From NCBI RefSeq assembly GCF_000688255.1, contig NZ_JHYS01000009.1, positions 96,389 to 160,388 of the forward strand: a stretch of DNA of 64,000 bases. The letters are read 5' to 3'. This stretch comes from Simplicispira psychrophila DSM 11588. GTDB taxonomy: Bacteria > Pseudomonadota > Gammaproteobacteria > Burkholderiales > Burkholderiaceae_C. The notes below the pieces were generated by a model. That model ran no database searches and was not told the DNA's origin. It saw only the letters and a program-made list of their open reading frames with translations. The translations under genes were made by a program, and so were the position numbers. This document shows, piece after piece, positions 1 to 8,696 of this stretch; positions within the stretch are counted from its first letter, which is position 1, and each line of letters opens with the position of its first letter.

Positions 1-835
1 CCGAGAACAGTTCGACGAACGAGTTCACCCGCACTGCACCGGCGCGGCGCAAAGCGGCATCAAACACATCATCGCTGCCGACAATGGTGCCGCTGTGCGT
101 CTGCGCGGCTTCGTTGCCGGCCGGTTTGCGGCCGGCCTTCAGAACCACTACCGGCTTGGCATTGGCTGCCGAGCGCAGCGCACTCATGAAGTTGCGCACA
201 TTGCTGATGCCCTCCATGTAGACCACGATGCTTTGGGTCTGCCGGTCGTGCGCCAGAAAGTCCAGCACTTGGGCAATATCGAGGGCCGTGTTGGGCCCCA
301 GTGAGACGACGGAGGAGAAGCCTACGCCGTTGCTGCTGGCCCAATCGAGGATGGCCGATGTCAGTGCGCCGGACTGTGATACCAGCGCCAGTGGGCCGGG
401 GTGGGCCAGGGGGCCGGCAATACTGGCATTGAGTTGCAACAACGGGCGCTGCAGGCCCAGACAGTTGGGGCCGAGCAGGTGGATGTTTTCGCGCTGGGCG
501 ATTTTTTTCAGTTCGGCTGCTTCGTCCGGGGTGGTGCCGTTGGAAATGATCAAAGCCGAGCGGCAATTCATGCGGGCCGCCAATTCCAGGGTGCCGGCGA
601 TGTCGGCCGGCGGCTGTGCAATGATGGCTAGGTCGGCCCGGGTTTGCGCCAGATCGGCCAGCGTACCACTGGCTTTGGTGCTCAGGAATTGCAAAGTGCC
701 TTTGAACTGCTGGGCGCGCAAAGTCTCGTGCAGCATGGCTGCCTGGGGCGTTTGCGTGGATGGGTCATCGTGCTCACCGGCAAATACGACGATGGATTCC
801 GGGGTGAAAAGCGATGTGAGGTAGTGTTTGTCCAT
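1..835 (-). CDS. acyl-CoA synthetase (NDP-forming)/Pat-type CoA-binding protein, 5' part only
   Basis: The ATG is at 833-835 and the frame stays open to the left edge, so about 278 N-terminal codons are visible. The product begins MDKHYLTSLFTPES. It shows a CoA-binding Rossmann-like domain (about residues 1-125, with LLGPNCLGL) followed by a succinyl-CoA-synthetase-like flavodoxin domain (SQSGALTSAILDWA; KAGRKPAGNEAAQTHSG). The His in QTHSG sits where ADP-forming acyl-CoA synthetases carry the phosphorylated His. Known families with this start are ADP-forming acetyl-CoA synthetases and bifunctional proteins with an ATP-grasp domain plus a C-terminal GNAT lysine acetyltransferase (Pat/YfiQ). 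The deciding C-terminal half lies outside the window. The next gene upstream on the same strand is dadA, 195 bp away. Confidence 0.8.
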   Translation of the reverse strand, partial: MDKHYLTSLFTPESIVVFAGEHDDPSTQTPQAAMLHETLRAQQFKGTLQFLSTKASGTLADLAQTRADLAIIAQPPADIAGTLELAARMNCRSALIISNGTTPDEAAELKKIAQRENIHLLGPNCLGLQRPLLQLNASIAGPLAHPGPLALVSQSGALTSAILDWASSNGVGFSSVVSLGPNTALDIAQVLDFLAHDRQTQSIVVYMEGISNVRNFMSALRSAANAKPVVVLKAGRKPAGNEAAQTHSGTIVGSDDVFDAALRRAGAVRVNSFVELFS

Positions 836-1030
836 GGTGTTTCCAGCGTGATTCGATCCGGGCTGCGCGCAGGCCCTCAAGCAGCCCGTGAGCAGCGCCC
901 CATGTGCCGTCCCTTGGCAAAAATGGGGTGCTTTGGTGTATTCGCATGTCGCACTGTAGCCAGTCTTGGTGTGCACGAACCAACTTGCCGCTACTTTTTG
1001 TGACGCAGCTCGCTGTAGCTGGTGGACAGG

Positions 1031-2284
1031 TTATCGAAAGCGCTGCGCGTCCAGTCCTTCGAGGCTGATGTCGGGCGTCCGTCCGGCCAGCGTGTCGGTC
1101 AGTGCGCGAGCGCTGCCGCAGGCCAGGGCCCAACCGCTGGCGCCGTGGCCCAGATTCAGCCACACACCGGGTAGGCCACTGGCGCCGATGATGGGAGGGC
1201 CGTCCGGCAGGGCAGGGCGGGCGCCGCGCCACTCCTGCACGCTGCCCGAGAGTTGGGCACCGCCCGGAAACCAGTCGTTCAACACTTGGTAGAGCGTGCG
1301 CAAGATGCTCGGGTGCGCGGCTGGGCCAGTGCGGCCCAGTTCGGCGCCGCCCGAGACGCGTATGCGTTGCCCCAGGCGTGTGATGCTGACCTGGTGGCGT
1401 GCATCAATGACCGCGCTGCACGGGGCGTACAGCGCTTCGCGCAGCGGTGCACTGATCGCGCAGCCGTGCAGGGCCACCAGCGGCAGGCGCAGGCCCAGCG
1501 GTTGCAGCAAGGCGGCCGAGGCGACCCCGGCGCACAGCACCACGGCATCAAAACGCCGCGCCTGTGCTTCGCCACTCAGCTGCACGCTGGCCGGGGTATG
1601 GCCTAGACGGGTAACGGTGGTGTTGAACTGAAACTGTGCTCCTAGGTGCTGTGCCTCCTGACGCAGCAACAGCGCAAACTGGCGGCAGTTGCCGACTTCA
1701 CCACTGGGCACATGCAGGGCGCCGACCAAGGGTGTTGCGGCGCACAGTCCGGGTTCGATATGGCGCGCTGTGTTGGCGTCTACCTCGTTGGCCGCGGTGC
1801 CCGCGTCGCGCAGCGCCTGCACCATGGGACGCAGTGCGATGGCATCGGCAGGGCTGCGCAGCAGCAACAAGGCGCCGGCACTGCGCTCAAATTGCAAGTC
1901 CAGCTCGTTGGCCAAGGTGTGCAGGTGCTGGTGGCTGTAGCGCGCCAGGCGCTCCAGTGCGACCAAGGGCGGCTGCGGCGCGTGGCTGCGGGTGTAGGCG
2001 CGCGCGGCCCGACGCCAGCGATGCAACCAAGCCAGATCGGTAGTGGTGATGCTGCGCCCGATGCGCAACGTCGCTTGGCGACCCCACACCGAGAAGGCTT
2101 GCGATGCGCCCGGTGCTGACCAGGGGACGAGAGGGCCAGGAGCGAGCAGGCCGCCGGTGGCAAAACTGGCTTCTTCGGCGATGGCGCTGCGTTGTTCAAA
2201 GACGGTCACGCTGTGACCATCACGGGCCAGCTCATAGGCAGTGGTGACCCCGACAATGCCGGCGCCCACAATGGCAATATTCAT
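1031..2284 (-). CDS. dadA: D-amino acid dehydrogenase small subunit (FAD-dependent)
   Basis: The product is 417 aa of the DAO superfamily. It probably deaminates D-amino acids oxidatively at the inner membrane and passes electrons to quinone. The N-terminal FAD-binding motif is GAGIVG (residues 7-12), followed by the family-typical FEQRSAIAEEASFATGGLLAPG. The C-terminal part carries RGARPALPDGPPIIG and NLGHGASGWALACGSA, which close the FAD site. Length matches DadA (about 410-435 aa). MNIAIVGAGIVG is the expected N-terminus, but no Shine-Dalgarno sequence precedes the ATG because a palindromic repeat copy abuts it. The small thiamine enzyme ThiO is a distant relative and is encoded separately at 56.8-57.9 kb. 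A more general FAD amino-acid oxidase cannot be excluded. Confidence 0.85.
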   Translation of the reverse strand: MNIAIVGAGIVGVTTAYELARDGHSVTVFEQRSAIAEEASFATGGLLAPGPLVPWSAPGASQAFSVWGRQATLRIGRSITTTDLAWLHRWRRAARAYTRSHAPQPPLVALERLARYSHQHLHTLANELDLQFERSAGALLLLRSPADAIALRPMVQALRDAGTAANEVDANTARHIEPGLCAATPLVGALHVPSGEVGNCRQFALLLRQEAQHLGAQFQFNTTVTRLGHTPASVQLSGEAQARRFDAVVLCAGVASAALLQPLGLRLPLVALHGCAISAPLREALYAPCSAVIDARHQVSITRLGQRIRVSGGAELGRTGPAAHPSILRTLYQVLNDWFPGGAQLSGSVQEWRGARPALPDGPPIIGASGLPGVWLNLGHGASGWALACGSARALTDTLAGRTPDISLEGLDAQRFR

Positions 2285-2295
2285 TAATAAGAGTA

Positions 2296-2348
2296 TTTTT
2301 GGCTTCTAGCGCACTGTTTATCTGCGCTATCAGCTATTGTTTTTATAG
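2296..2348 (+). repeat. palindromic dispersed repeat, copy 1 (intergenic)
   Basis: An outer inverted pair TAGCGC (2307-2312)/GCGCTA (2324-2329) is followed by CAG and an inner inverted pair CTAT (2334-2337)-N7-ATAG (2345-2348). This double-palindrome layout recurs at 15.9, 17.2, 23.3, 37.6 and 51.5 kb. The copy sits directly upstream of the dadA start codon. Confidence 0.8.
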
Positions 2349-2479
2349 TGATCGGTCGGTTTTCAGGCCGACATTCCGCACGCCATCATCGTGCAGTGCG
2401 GCATGTCAGGCCATGCGACCGATGGGAAAATCGTCGCTGGCGTGGCAAGGCAGCGACAGTACGCAGCTGGGCGAAGGCG

Positions 2480-2536
2480 ATGCAACGCTTCTTTTTGGCG
2501 TTGGTGCTGCTGTTTGCGGCCTGTCGCCTGCGCTGA
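2480..2536 (+). CDS. possible 18-aa hydrophobic peptide with a lipobox-like Cys
   Basis: The ORF encodes a short basic start, then LALVLLFAAC and a basic end (RLR), like a bare lipoprotein signal peptide of the LptM/entericidin kind. A GAAGG lies just upstream, with too little spacing for a good ribosome site. It may be a gene remnant or chance; conservation would decide. Confidence 0.15.
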   Translation: MQRFFLALVLLFAACRLR

Positions 2537-2564
2537 GTGGTGTACCGCTGGTCGCGCATGGGTG

Positions 2565-2573
2565 TGCTAAAAT
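2565..2573 (+). promoter_or_regulatory. extended -10 promoter for rpsB-tsf
   Basis: TGC directly precedes TAAAAT (2568-2573), an extended -10 element. No good -35 hexamer is seen 16-18 bp upstream, which is tolerable for extended -10 promoters. Transcription from here would give a leader of about 150 nt before rpsB. Confidence 0.5.
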
Positions 2574-2649
2574 CTTTCGGCTTTGTTGGCCTGAAGTGTC
2601 GTTTGCGCAGTGCGCTGCGGTTCAGGTGGAAGTGAAGTAAATAGCAAAC

Positions 2650-2686
2650 CAGCCCTATCAAGGTGTTGCTGGCCCTTGGTGGGCTG
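2650..2686 (+). promoter_or_regulatory. hairpin in the rpsB leader
   Basis: CAGCCC (2650-2655) pairs with GGGCTG (2681-2686), and the inner CAAGG pairs with CCTTG. It lies 45 nt before the rpsB start. Ribosomal protein S2 autoregulates rpsB-tsf through its leader in E. coli; equating this hairpin with that control is inference. Confidence 0.4.
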
Positions 2687-2730
2687 CAATGAACGGGCTG
2701 GATTTTAGACCCAACCTTTGGAGAATTTTC

Positions 2731-3486
2731 ATGTCCGTTACCATGCGCGAAATGCTTGAAGCCGGTGTCCACTTTGGCCACCAGACCCGTTTCTGGGACC
2801 CCAAGATGGCTCCGTACATCTTCGGTCACCGCAACAAGATTCACATCATCAACCTGGAAAAGTCGCTGCCACTGCTCCAGGAAGCCACCAAGTTCATCCA
2901 GCAATTGACTGCCAACGGCGGCACCGTCATGATGGTCGGCACCAAGCGCCAAGCCCGTGACACCATCGCCGCTGAAGCCGCACGCGCTGGTGTGCCGTTT
3001 GTCAACCAGCGTTGGTTGGGCGGCATGATGACCAACTTCAAGACGGTCAAGACCTCGATCAAGCGCCTCAAGGATATGAAGACCCAGCAAGAAGGCGGTC
3101 TGGAAGCCCTGAGCAAAAAAGAACAGCTGATGTTCACCCGCGAAATCGAAAAACTCGAAAAAGACATCGGTGGCATCCAAGACATGGTTGCATTGCCTGA
3201 TGCCATCTTCGTCATCGACGTCGGCTTCCACAAGATTGCCGTGGCTGAAGCCAAGAAGCTGGGTATCCCGTTGATCGGTGTGGTCGATACCAACCATTCG
3301 CCCATCGGCATCAACTACGTCATCCCTGGTAACGATGACTCGGCCAAGGCAGTTGAGCTGTATGCCCGTGCCATCGCTGACGCGATCATCGAAGGCCGTA
3401 AAAACGCCGGTAACGAAGTGGTTGCTGCTGCTCCTGCCGCCGAAGGCACGGATGAGTTTGTGGAAGTGCAAGAGTCCGCCGCCTAA
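2731..3486 (+). CDS. rpsB: 30S ribosomal protein uS2
   Basis: The product is 251 aa and starts [26 protein letters not shown], the universal S2 N-terminus. The ATG at 2731 is preceded by TTTGGAGA at 2717-2724. An upstream in-frame ATG at 2689 lies next to the leader hairpin and lacks a ribosome site, so it is rejected. S2 motifs [17 protein letters not shown] and [14 protein letters not shown] are present. S2 joins the 30S subunit late and is needed with S1 for mRNA binding. The gene heads a transcription unit with tsf, separated by a hairpin terminator or attenuator. The C-terminal tail is short and Ala/Glu-rich, as is common in betaproteobacteria. Confidence 0.98.
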   Translation: MSVTMREMLEAGVHFGHQTRFWDPKMAPYIFGHRNKIHIINLEKSLPLLQEATKFIQQLTANGGTVMMVGTKRQARDTIAAEAARAGVPFVNQRWLGGMMTNFKTVKTSIKRLKDMKTQQEGGLEALSKKEQLMFTREIEKLEKDIGGIQDMVALPDAIFVIDVGFHKIAVAEAKKLGIPLIGVVDTNHSPIGINYVIPGNDDSAKAVELYARAIADAIIEGRKNAGNEVVAAAPAAEGTDEFVEVQESAA

Positions 3487-3512
3487 ACACAGGCCGCGCG
3501 ACCCATCGCGAG

Positions 3513-3546
3513 AAAAAGCGGGGCTCTTTTGGCCCCCTTTTTTTAT
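3513..3546 (+). terminator. Rho-independent terminator/attenuator between rpsB and tsf
   Basis: GGGGC (3520-3524) pairs with GCCCC (3532-3536) around a 7-nt loop. An A run precedes the stem and seven T follow it. It probably lowers rather than abolishes read-through into tsf, as in the E. coli rpsB-tsf unit. Confidence 0.75.
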
Positions 3547-3581
3547 CTTGAATCGATTGAATTGAATACGGAGAAATACAC

Positions 3582-4508
3582 ATGGCTGCAATTACCGCAA
3601 GCATGGTCGCCGAACTGCGCGCCAAGACCGATGCCCCGATGATGGAGTGCAAAAAGGCTTTGACTGAAGCCGAAGGCAATATGGACAAGGCAGAAGAGTT
3701 GCTGCGCGTCAAGCTCGGCAGCAAAGCCGGCAAGGCCGCTTCGCGCATCACCGCCGAAGGCGTGGTCGCTAGCCAGCTCATCAGCGGCACGAGCGGTTCG
3801 CTGATCGAAGTGAACTGCGAAACCGACTTCGTCACCAAAAACGACAGCTTCCTGGCGCTGGTGCAAGCCGCTGCCGACCTGATCGCTGCGCACAACCCGG
3901 CCGACATCGCCGCCCTGGGCGCACTGCCCTATGAGCAAGACAGCTTCGGTCCGACGCTGGAAGACGTGCGCAAGGGTCTGATAGGCAAGATCGGCGAGAA
4001 CATGTCGTTCCGTCGCTTTCAGTATTTCGGTGGCTCCAGCAAACTGGCTTCTTACCTGCACGGCACGCGCATTGGCGTGGTGGTCGAGTACGAAGGTGAC
4101 GAAGTCGCCGCCAAGGACGTGGCCATGCACATCGCTGCCATGAAGCCCGTCGCTCTGACCAGTGCCGACGTGCCCGCCGAGTTGATCGAAAAAGAGCGTT
4201 CGGTGGCGGCTGCCAAGGCCGCAGAAGACAAGGCCAAGGCCGTGGCTGAAGGCAAGCCGGTGCAGTCCGACGAAATTGTTGCCAAGCGCATCGATGGCGG
4301 CGTGCAGAAGTACCTGAAAGAAGTGTCGCTGTTCAACCAGTCTTTCGTGAAGAATGACAAGCAGACCGTCGAGCAGATGCTCAAGGCTGCGGGCACCACC
4401 GTCAAGGGCTTCACGCTCTACGTGGTCGGTGAAGGCATCGAGAAGAAGGTGGACGACTTCGCTGCTGAAGTGGCTGCCCAGGTCGCTGCCGCCAAGGCCG
4501 GCGCCTGA
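3582..4508 (+). CDS. tsf: translation elongation factor Ts
   Basis: The product is 308 aa; EF-Ts exchanges GDP for GTP on EF-Tu in the cytoplasm. The N-terminal UBA-like domain (residues 1-50, [17 protein letters not shown]) and the TDFV motif that contacts EF-Tu (about residues 80-84, within [10 protein letters not shown]) are present. The length is slightly above E. coli Ts (283 aa), typical of betaproteobacteria. It lies 95 bp after rpsB beyond a terminator-like hairpin. A GGAGA ribosome site precedes the ATG. Confidence 0.98.
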   Translation: MAAITASMVAELRAKTDAPMMECKKALTEAEGNMDKAEELLRVKLGSKAGKAASRITAEGVVASQLISGTSGSLIEVNCETDFVTKNDSFLALVQAAADLIAAHNPADIAALGALPYEQDSFGPTLEDVRKGLIGKIGENMSFRRFQYFGGSSKLASYLHGTRIGVVVEYEGDEVAAKDVAMHIAAMKPVALTSADVPAELIEKERSVAAAKAAEDKAKAVAEGKPVQSDEIVAKRIDGGVQKYLKEVSLFNQSFVKNDKQTVEQMLKAAGTTVKGFTLYVVGEGIEKKVDDFAAEVAAQVAAAKAGA

Positions 4509-4567
4509 TCGCTGATCCCGTTTGCCATCCAGTCAACCACCCCCCCCTTCATTCCGGAGAATTCCCC

Positions 4568-5290
4568 ATGCCCATTGCAACACCAGCCTACAAGCGCATC
4601 CTGCTCAAGCTGTCTGGTGAGGCGTTGATGGGCGAGGATTCCTTCGGTATCAACCGCACCACCATCGTGCGCATGGTGGAAGAAGTCGCCGAAGTCACCC
4701 GCATGGGTGTCGAGGTGGCGGTGGTGATTGGTGGCGGAAATATTTTTCGCGGTGTGGCGGGCGGTGCGGTCGGTATGGACCGCGCTACGGCCGACTACAT
4801 GGGCATGTTGGCCACGGTCATGAATGCCTTGGCGCTGGCCGATGCCATGAACAAGCAGGGCCTGACAGCGCGCGTGATGTCGGCCATTTCGATTGACCAG
4901 GTGGTCGAGCCGTATGTGCGTCCCAAAGCCTTGCAGTACCTCGAAGAGGGTAAGGTGGTGGTGTTTGCGGCGGGTACCGGTAATCCGTTTTTCACCACCG
5001 ATACGGCCGCTGCGCTGCGCGGTGCTGAAATTGGTGCCGAGTTGGTGCTCAAGGCCACCAAAGTGGACGGTGTGTACACCGCTGATCCGTTCAAAGACCC
5101 CACTGCCACGCGCTACACCAAGCTCAGTTTCGACGAGGCCATGGCGGGTAACCTGGGCATTATGGATGCCACAGCCTTTGCCCTGTGCCGCGATCAGAAA
5201 CTGCCTGTCAAGGTGTTCTCCATCATCAAGCCCGGCGCGCTCAAGCGCGTGGTCATGGGTGAAGATGAAGGTACGCTGGTTTACGCTTGA
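4568..5290 (+). CDS. pyrH: UMP kinase
   Basis: The product is 240 aa of the amino-acid-kinase fold and phosphorylates UMP to UDP with ATP. Visible motifs are [14 protein letters not shown] near the N-terminus, [11 protein letters not shown] (phosphate-binding Gly loop) and [15 protein letters not shown]. Bacterial PyrH is a hexamer activated by GTP and inhibited by UTP. An eight-C run (4540-4547) and a GGAGA ribosome site precede the start. It is followed 9 bp later by frr, the usual pyrH-frr pairing. Confidence 0.98.
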   Translation: MPIATPAYKRILLKLSGEALMGEDSFGINRTTIVRMVEEVAEVTRMGVEVAVVIGGGNIFRGVAGGAVGMDRATADYMGMLATVMNALALADAMNKQGLTARVMSAISIDQVVEPYVRPKALQYLEEGKVVVFAAGTGNPFFTTDTAAALRGAEIGAELVLKATKVDGVYTADPFKDPTATRYTKLSFDEAMAGNLGIMDATAFALCRDQKLPVKVFSIIKPGALKRVVMGEDEGTLVYA

Positions 5291-5299
5291 GGGAAAAAC

Positions 5300-5857
5300 A
5301 TGACTGCTGATATCAAAACCCATATGGAAGCCAAGATGGACCAATCCATCACGGCGTTCAAGAACAACCTGCTGAGGATTCGTACCGGTCGGCCTAGTCC
5401 GGCGCTACTGGACTCGATCCATGTGGATTACTACGGTTCCATGGTGCCGCTCAGCCAAGTGGCCAATGTGCAACTGCTCGACGCCCGTACCCTGAGCGTG
5501 CAACCCTGGGAAAAAAACATGGGCGCGAAGATTGAAAAGGCCATCCGCGAGAGCGATCTGGGCCTGAACCCGGCCTCGATGGGTGACCTGATCCGCGTGC
5601 CGATGCCTTCCATGAGTGAAGAGCGTCGCAAGGAAATGACCAAGCTGGCACGCAACGAAGGCGAGTCGGCCAAAATCGCTGTGCGCAACCTGCGCCGCGA
5701 TGCCAACGAGGCCGTGAAAAAACTCGTCAAGGACAAGTTGGCCTCGGAAGATGACCAGAAGCGCGCCGAAGCCGAGATTCAGAAGGTCACCGATAAGCAC
5801 ATTTTGACTATTGATGCGCTGGTGATCGGCAAAGAGCAAGACATCATGGCCGTGTGA
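5300..5857 (+). CDS. frr: ribosome recycling factor
   Basis: The product is 185 aa, the standard RRF length. With EF-G it splits post-termination ribosomes. Family motifs are [31 protein letters not shown] and [21 protein letters not shown]; the C-terminal helical arm is rich in Lys and Glu. The stop codon overlaps the GTG start of uppS (5854-5857), so the two are probably translationally coupled. Confidence 0.98.
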   Translation: MTADIKTHMEAKMDQSITAFKNNLLRIRTGRPSPALLDSIHVDYYGSMVPLSQVANVQLLDARTLSVQPWEKNMGAKIEKAIRESDLGLNPASMGDLIRVPMPSMSEERRKEMTKLARNEGESAKIAVRNLRRDANEAVKKLVKDKLASEDDQKRAEAEIQKVTDKHILTIDALVIGKEQDIMAV

Positions 5858-6603
5858 GGCCAAGCGATGTGTTGAACTTCCCTGCTGGCGTGCCGCGCCA
5901 CATCGCCATCGTCATGGACGGTAACGGCCGCTGGGCCAAGCGCCGCTTCCTGCCGCGTCTGGCCGGCCACAAACAAGGCGTGACCGCGCTGCGCCACTGC
6001 ACGCAGGCCTGCGCCGAACGCGGTGTGGCGGTGCTCACCGTATTCGCTTTCTCCTCTGAAAACTGGAATCGGCCCAACGACGAGGTTTCAGGCCTGATGG
6101 ATCTTTTGGCACTGGCGCTGTCGCGCGAGGTGCCGCAGTTGTGCAAAGACGGCGTACGCGTGCACTTTGTCGGCAACCGCCAAGCGCTGTCTGACAAAGT
6201 GCGTACTGGCTTGGAGCAGGCCGAAGCTGCCACCGCGCACAACACGCGCTTGGTGCTTAATGTGTGCTTTAACTATGGGGGCCGCTGGGATATTGCTCAG
6301 GCTGCTGCCGCCTTGGCCGCACGGGGCGAAGCCATCACTGAAGCCAGTCTGAGCGCCGCCATGGCGCTGGCCCATGTGCCCGATCCCGATTTGCTGATCC
6401 GCACTGGCGGTGAAATGCGCCTGAGCAACTTTTTGCTGTGGCAGGCCGCCTATAGCGAGTTGGTGTTCAGTGACCGCCTCTGGCCCGAATTTGATGCGGC
6501 GGCGCTGGACGAGGCGATTGCCGCCTACCATGCACGCGAACGCCGTTTTGGTAAAACCTCCGAGCAAATTGCCCCTGCGCAACCAGATGCGGCGCATGCC
6601 TGA
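5854..6603 (+). CDS. uppS: undecaprenyl diphosphate synthase
   Basis: The product is 249 aa and makes the C55 carrier lipid precursor for peptidoglycan and LPS by cis-addition of isopentenyl units to farnesyl diphosphate. [16 protein letters not shown] carries the catalytic Asp (about residue 22). [21 protein letters not shown] matches the C-terminal signature, with Met where many homologues have Lys. The GTG start overlaps the frr stop; a second GTG lies five codons on. A short Ala-rich tail follows the catalytic domain. cdsA begins 9 bp downstream. Confidence 0.96.
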   Translation: MRPSDVLNFPAGVPRHIAIVMDGNGRWAKRRFLPRLAGHKQGVTALRHCTQACAERGVAVLTVFAFSSENWNRPNDEVSGLMDLLALALSREVPQLCKDGVRVHFVGNRQALSDKVRTGLEQAEAATAHNTRLVLNVCFNYGGRWDIAQAAAALAARGEAITEASLSAAMALAHVPDPDLLIRTGGEMRLSNFLLWQAAYSELVFSDRLWPEFDAAALDEAIAAYHARERRFGKTSEQIAPAQPDAAHA

Positions 6604-6612
6604 AAGGTTTTT

Positions 6613-7467
6613 ATGCTGAAACAGCGTGTCATTACGGCTTTGGTGCTACTGGCCATTTTGTTGCCTGCCTTGTTTTATCCGTCGCCCTGGCCGTTTGCCA
6701 TCGTCGTGCTGGTGATGATGGCCGCTGCTGCCTGGGAGTGGGGACGTTTGAATGGCTGGGGGCAAATGGGCTCACTGGTGCTGGGCGCGGTCTGCGTGTC
6801 GCTGTGTGGTGTCAGCGCTTGGCTGGGGTGGCTGCAGCGCCCGTTGACCACCGTCTGGGTAGTGGGCGGTGCACTGTGGGTACTCGGCGGCGCGGCCTTG
6901 CTGCGCGCGGGCGTGCCCGGCTGGCCGCGTATTCCGGCGGGGCTGCGGTTGCTGGCTGGTGTGCTGGCGCTGTGGCTGGCGTGGTTGGCGGTGGTGCAGG
7001 CGCGCATGATCGGCATCAATTTTTTACTGTCGGTGCTGGCGCTGGTCTGGATGGCGGACATCAGCGCTTACTTTGCCGGCCGCGCATTCGGCCTGCGCTT
7101 TACCAAAAACAAGCTGGCACCGGCCATCAGCCCTGGCAAAAGCTGGGAAGGTGTGTGGGGCGGCGCTCTGGGTGTCGTTGTGCTGGCGCTGGTGTGGGTG
7201 GCGGCAGACGCTGCTTGGCAAGCCAGTGTGGCGAGTTTTTATAGCGTGCTGGCACGCCGGGGCTGGTGGCTGCTGCTTTTGGCCGCCTTGTTCATGACGG
7301 CGATGAGCGTGGCTGGTGATTTGATTGAGTCGCTCATCAAGCGCAGTGCCGGTGTCAAAGACAGCAGCCAGTTGCTGCCAGGCCATGGCGGTGTGCTGGA
7401 CCGTGTCGATGCGCTGCTGCCCACGCTGCCGCTGGCCCTGATGCTTCATTCCTTGGTGCAACCATGA
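6613..7467 (+). CDS. cdsA: phosphatidate cytidylyltransferase
   Basis: The product is 284 aa, a polytopic inner-membrane protein with about seven to eight hydrophobic segments. It converts phosphatidic acid and CTP to CDP-diacylglycerol, the precursor of phosphatidylethanolamine, phosphatidylglycerol and cardiolipin. The C-terminal CDP-alcohol signature is complete: SLIKRSAGVKDSSQLLPGHG followed by GVLDR. Its stop overlaps the dxr start (ATGA at 7464-7467), indicating coupling. A cardiolipin-synthase-type gene at 50.0 kb lies further along the same lipid pathway. Confidence 0.97.
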   Translation: MLKQRVITALVLLAILLPALFYPSPWPFAIVVLVMMAAAAWEWGRLNGWGQMGSLVLGAVCVSLCGVSAWLGWLQRPLTTVWVVGGALWVLGGAALLRAGVPGWPRIPAGLRLLAGVLALWLAWLAVVQARMIGINFLLSVLALVWMADISAYFAGRAFGLRFTKNKLAPAISPGKSWEGVWGGALGVVVLALVWVAADAAWQASVASFYSVLARRGWWLLLLAALFMTAMSVAGDLIESLIKRSAGVKDSSQLLPGHGGVLDRVDALLPTLPLALMLHSLVQP

Positions 7468-8663
7468 CGCGCATGAAACAACGACTGACGGTTTTAGGTT
7501 CCACGGGTTCGGTGGGTGTCAGCACGCTGGATGTGGTAGCGCGCCACCCCGAGCGTTTTGAGGTATTTGCTCTCAGCGCCGCCACCCAAGTCGAGGCTTT
7601 GCTGGCGCAATGCGCGCAGTTTCAGCCGCGCTATGCCGTCATGGCCAGTGCGCCCCATGCGCAGTTGTTAGCGGAGAAAATAAAGTCAAATGGCCTTGTA
7701 ACGCAGGTGCTGCAAGCGGTAGACGCTCTTGAAATAATAGCATCTCATGCCGATGTGGATGCAGTGATGGGTGCGATTGTCGGTGCTGCTGGTCTGGCGC
7801 CCTGTCTGGCGGCGGCACGGGCTGGCAAGCGTTTGCTGCTAGCCAATAAAGAAGCGCTAGTGGTCGGCGGTGAGTTGTTCATGCAGGCGGTGCGCGACGG
7901 GGGCGCCACGCTGCTGCCGATCGATAGCGAGCATTCGGCCATTTTTCAGTCGCTGCCCGAGGACCCCAACACCTGGGCGCAGCGGGTCGATAAAATTATT
8001 CTGACCGCTTCCGGTGGCCCGTTTCGCCAGCGTGCGCCCGACACCCTGCGCCATGTCACGCCCAGCGAGGCTTGCGCGCATCCGACTTGGGTGATGGGGC
8101 GCAAGATATCCATCGATTCGGCGACCATGATGAACAAGGCGCTGGAAGTGATCGAAGCGCGCTATCTTTTTGGGCTGGCTCCTGCGCAGCTGGACGTGGT
8201 GATCCACCCGCAAAGCACGATCCATTCGATGGTGCAGTACCGCGATACCTCGGTGGTGGCGCAACTGGGTACGCCCGATATGCGGGTGCCGATTGCCTAC
8301 GGTCTGGCTTGGCCTGAGCGGGTGGCTTCTGGCGCCGCAGCACTGGATTTTCATGCCCTCAGTGCCATGACTTTTGAAGCTATCGACGACCATGGCCACC
8401 CTGAGCGCTTCCCTGGTCTGCGTCTGGCGTGGGACGTACTGGCCGCACCTACCGGTACTACGGCGGTATTGAATGCAGCCAATGAGATCGCCGTGGCTGC
8501 ATTTCTGGAGCAACGCATTCGCTTTGACCAGATCCATGCAGTGAATCTTGCAACTTTGGCTGCTGTACTGCCCTCCAATCCCGATTCTCTTGAAGCCTTG
8601 CTGGCGCTGGACGCGAGTGCGCGTGATTGCGCCGAGCGCAGTGCCGCTCGCATGGCGGCCTGA
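7464..8663 (+). CDS. dxr: 1-deoxy-D-xylulose 5-phosphate reductoisomerase
   Basis: The product is 399 aa and catalyses the second step of the MEP isoprenoid pathway (NADPH, divalent metal). The NADPH loop GSTGSVG is at residues 12-18. LLANKEALVVGGE, SEHSAIFQSL, ASGGPFR and MGRKISIDSATMMNKALEVIEA form the substrate and metal site. Two starts are possible, 7464 (overlapping cdsA) and the ATG at 7473. A stretch at about 7684-7740 resembles the dispersed repeat of this genome and reads in frame as KSNGLVTQVLQAVDALEIIA. It appears to replace a variable surface region without changing overall length. Confidence 0.97.
   Translation: MTRMKQRLTVLGSTGSVGVSTLDVVARHPERFEVFALSAATQVEALLAQCAQFQPRYAVMASAPHAQLLAEKIKSNGLVTQVLQAVDALEIIASHADVDAVMGAIVGAAGLAPCLAAARAGKRLLLANKEALVVGGELFMQAVRDGGATLLPIDSEHSAIFQSLPEDPNTWAQRVDKIILTASGGPFRQRAPDTLRHVTPSEACAHPTWVMGRKISIDSATMMNKALEVIEARYLFGLAPAQLDVVIHPQSTIHSMVQYRDTSVVAQLGTPDMRVPIAYGLAWPERVASGAAALDFHALSAMTFEAIDDHGHPERFPGLRLAWDVLAAPTGTTAVLNAANEIAVAAFLEQRIRFDQIHAVNLATLAAVLPSNPDSLEALLALDASARDCAERSAARMAA
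7684..7742 (+). repeat. degenerate dispersed repeat copy inside dxr
   Basis: TCAAATGGCCTT...ACGC...GCGG...CTCT-N7-ATAG (CTCT 7726-7729, ATAG 7737-7740) keeps the order and the 7-nt spacing of the repeat, with mismatches. Its reading frame equals that of the copies in lpxB, the rRNA methyltransferase and DUF4149. It introduces two consecutive ATA codons. Confidence 0.5.
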
Positions 8664-8696
8664 GTGCTTTTGTTGTTTCTGGAGTAACCCCCTACC

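Larger units (their letters stand above)
2285..2730. other. 446-bp divergent region between dadA and rpsB
   Basis: From left to right it holds a palindromic repeat copy (about 2296-2348), a stretch without a convincing gene (2350-2560) containing a possible 18-codon peptide ORF at 2480-2536, an extended -10 promoter for rpsB (2565-2573), and an rpsB leader with a hairpin (2650-2686). The map gene, which often lies divergent to rpsB in related bacteria, is not here; dadA takes that place. Confidence 0.7.

Noticed and set aside
2386..3591. A 401-codon frame antisense to rpsB.
   Set aside because: It lies across rpsB and its leader, is low in recognisable motifs, and is explained by codon bias of rpsB.
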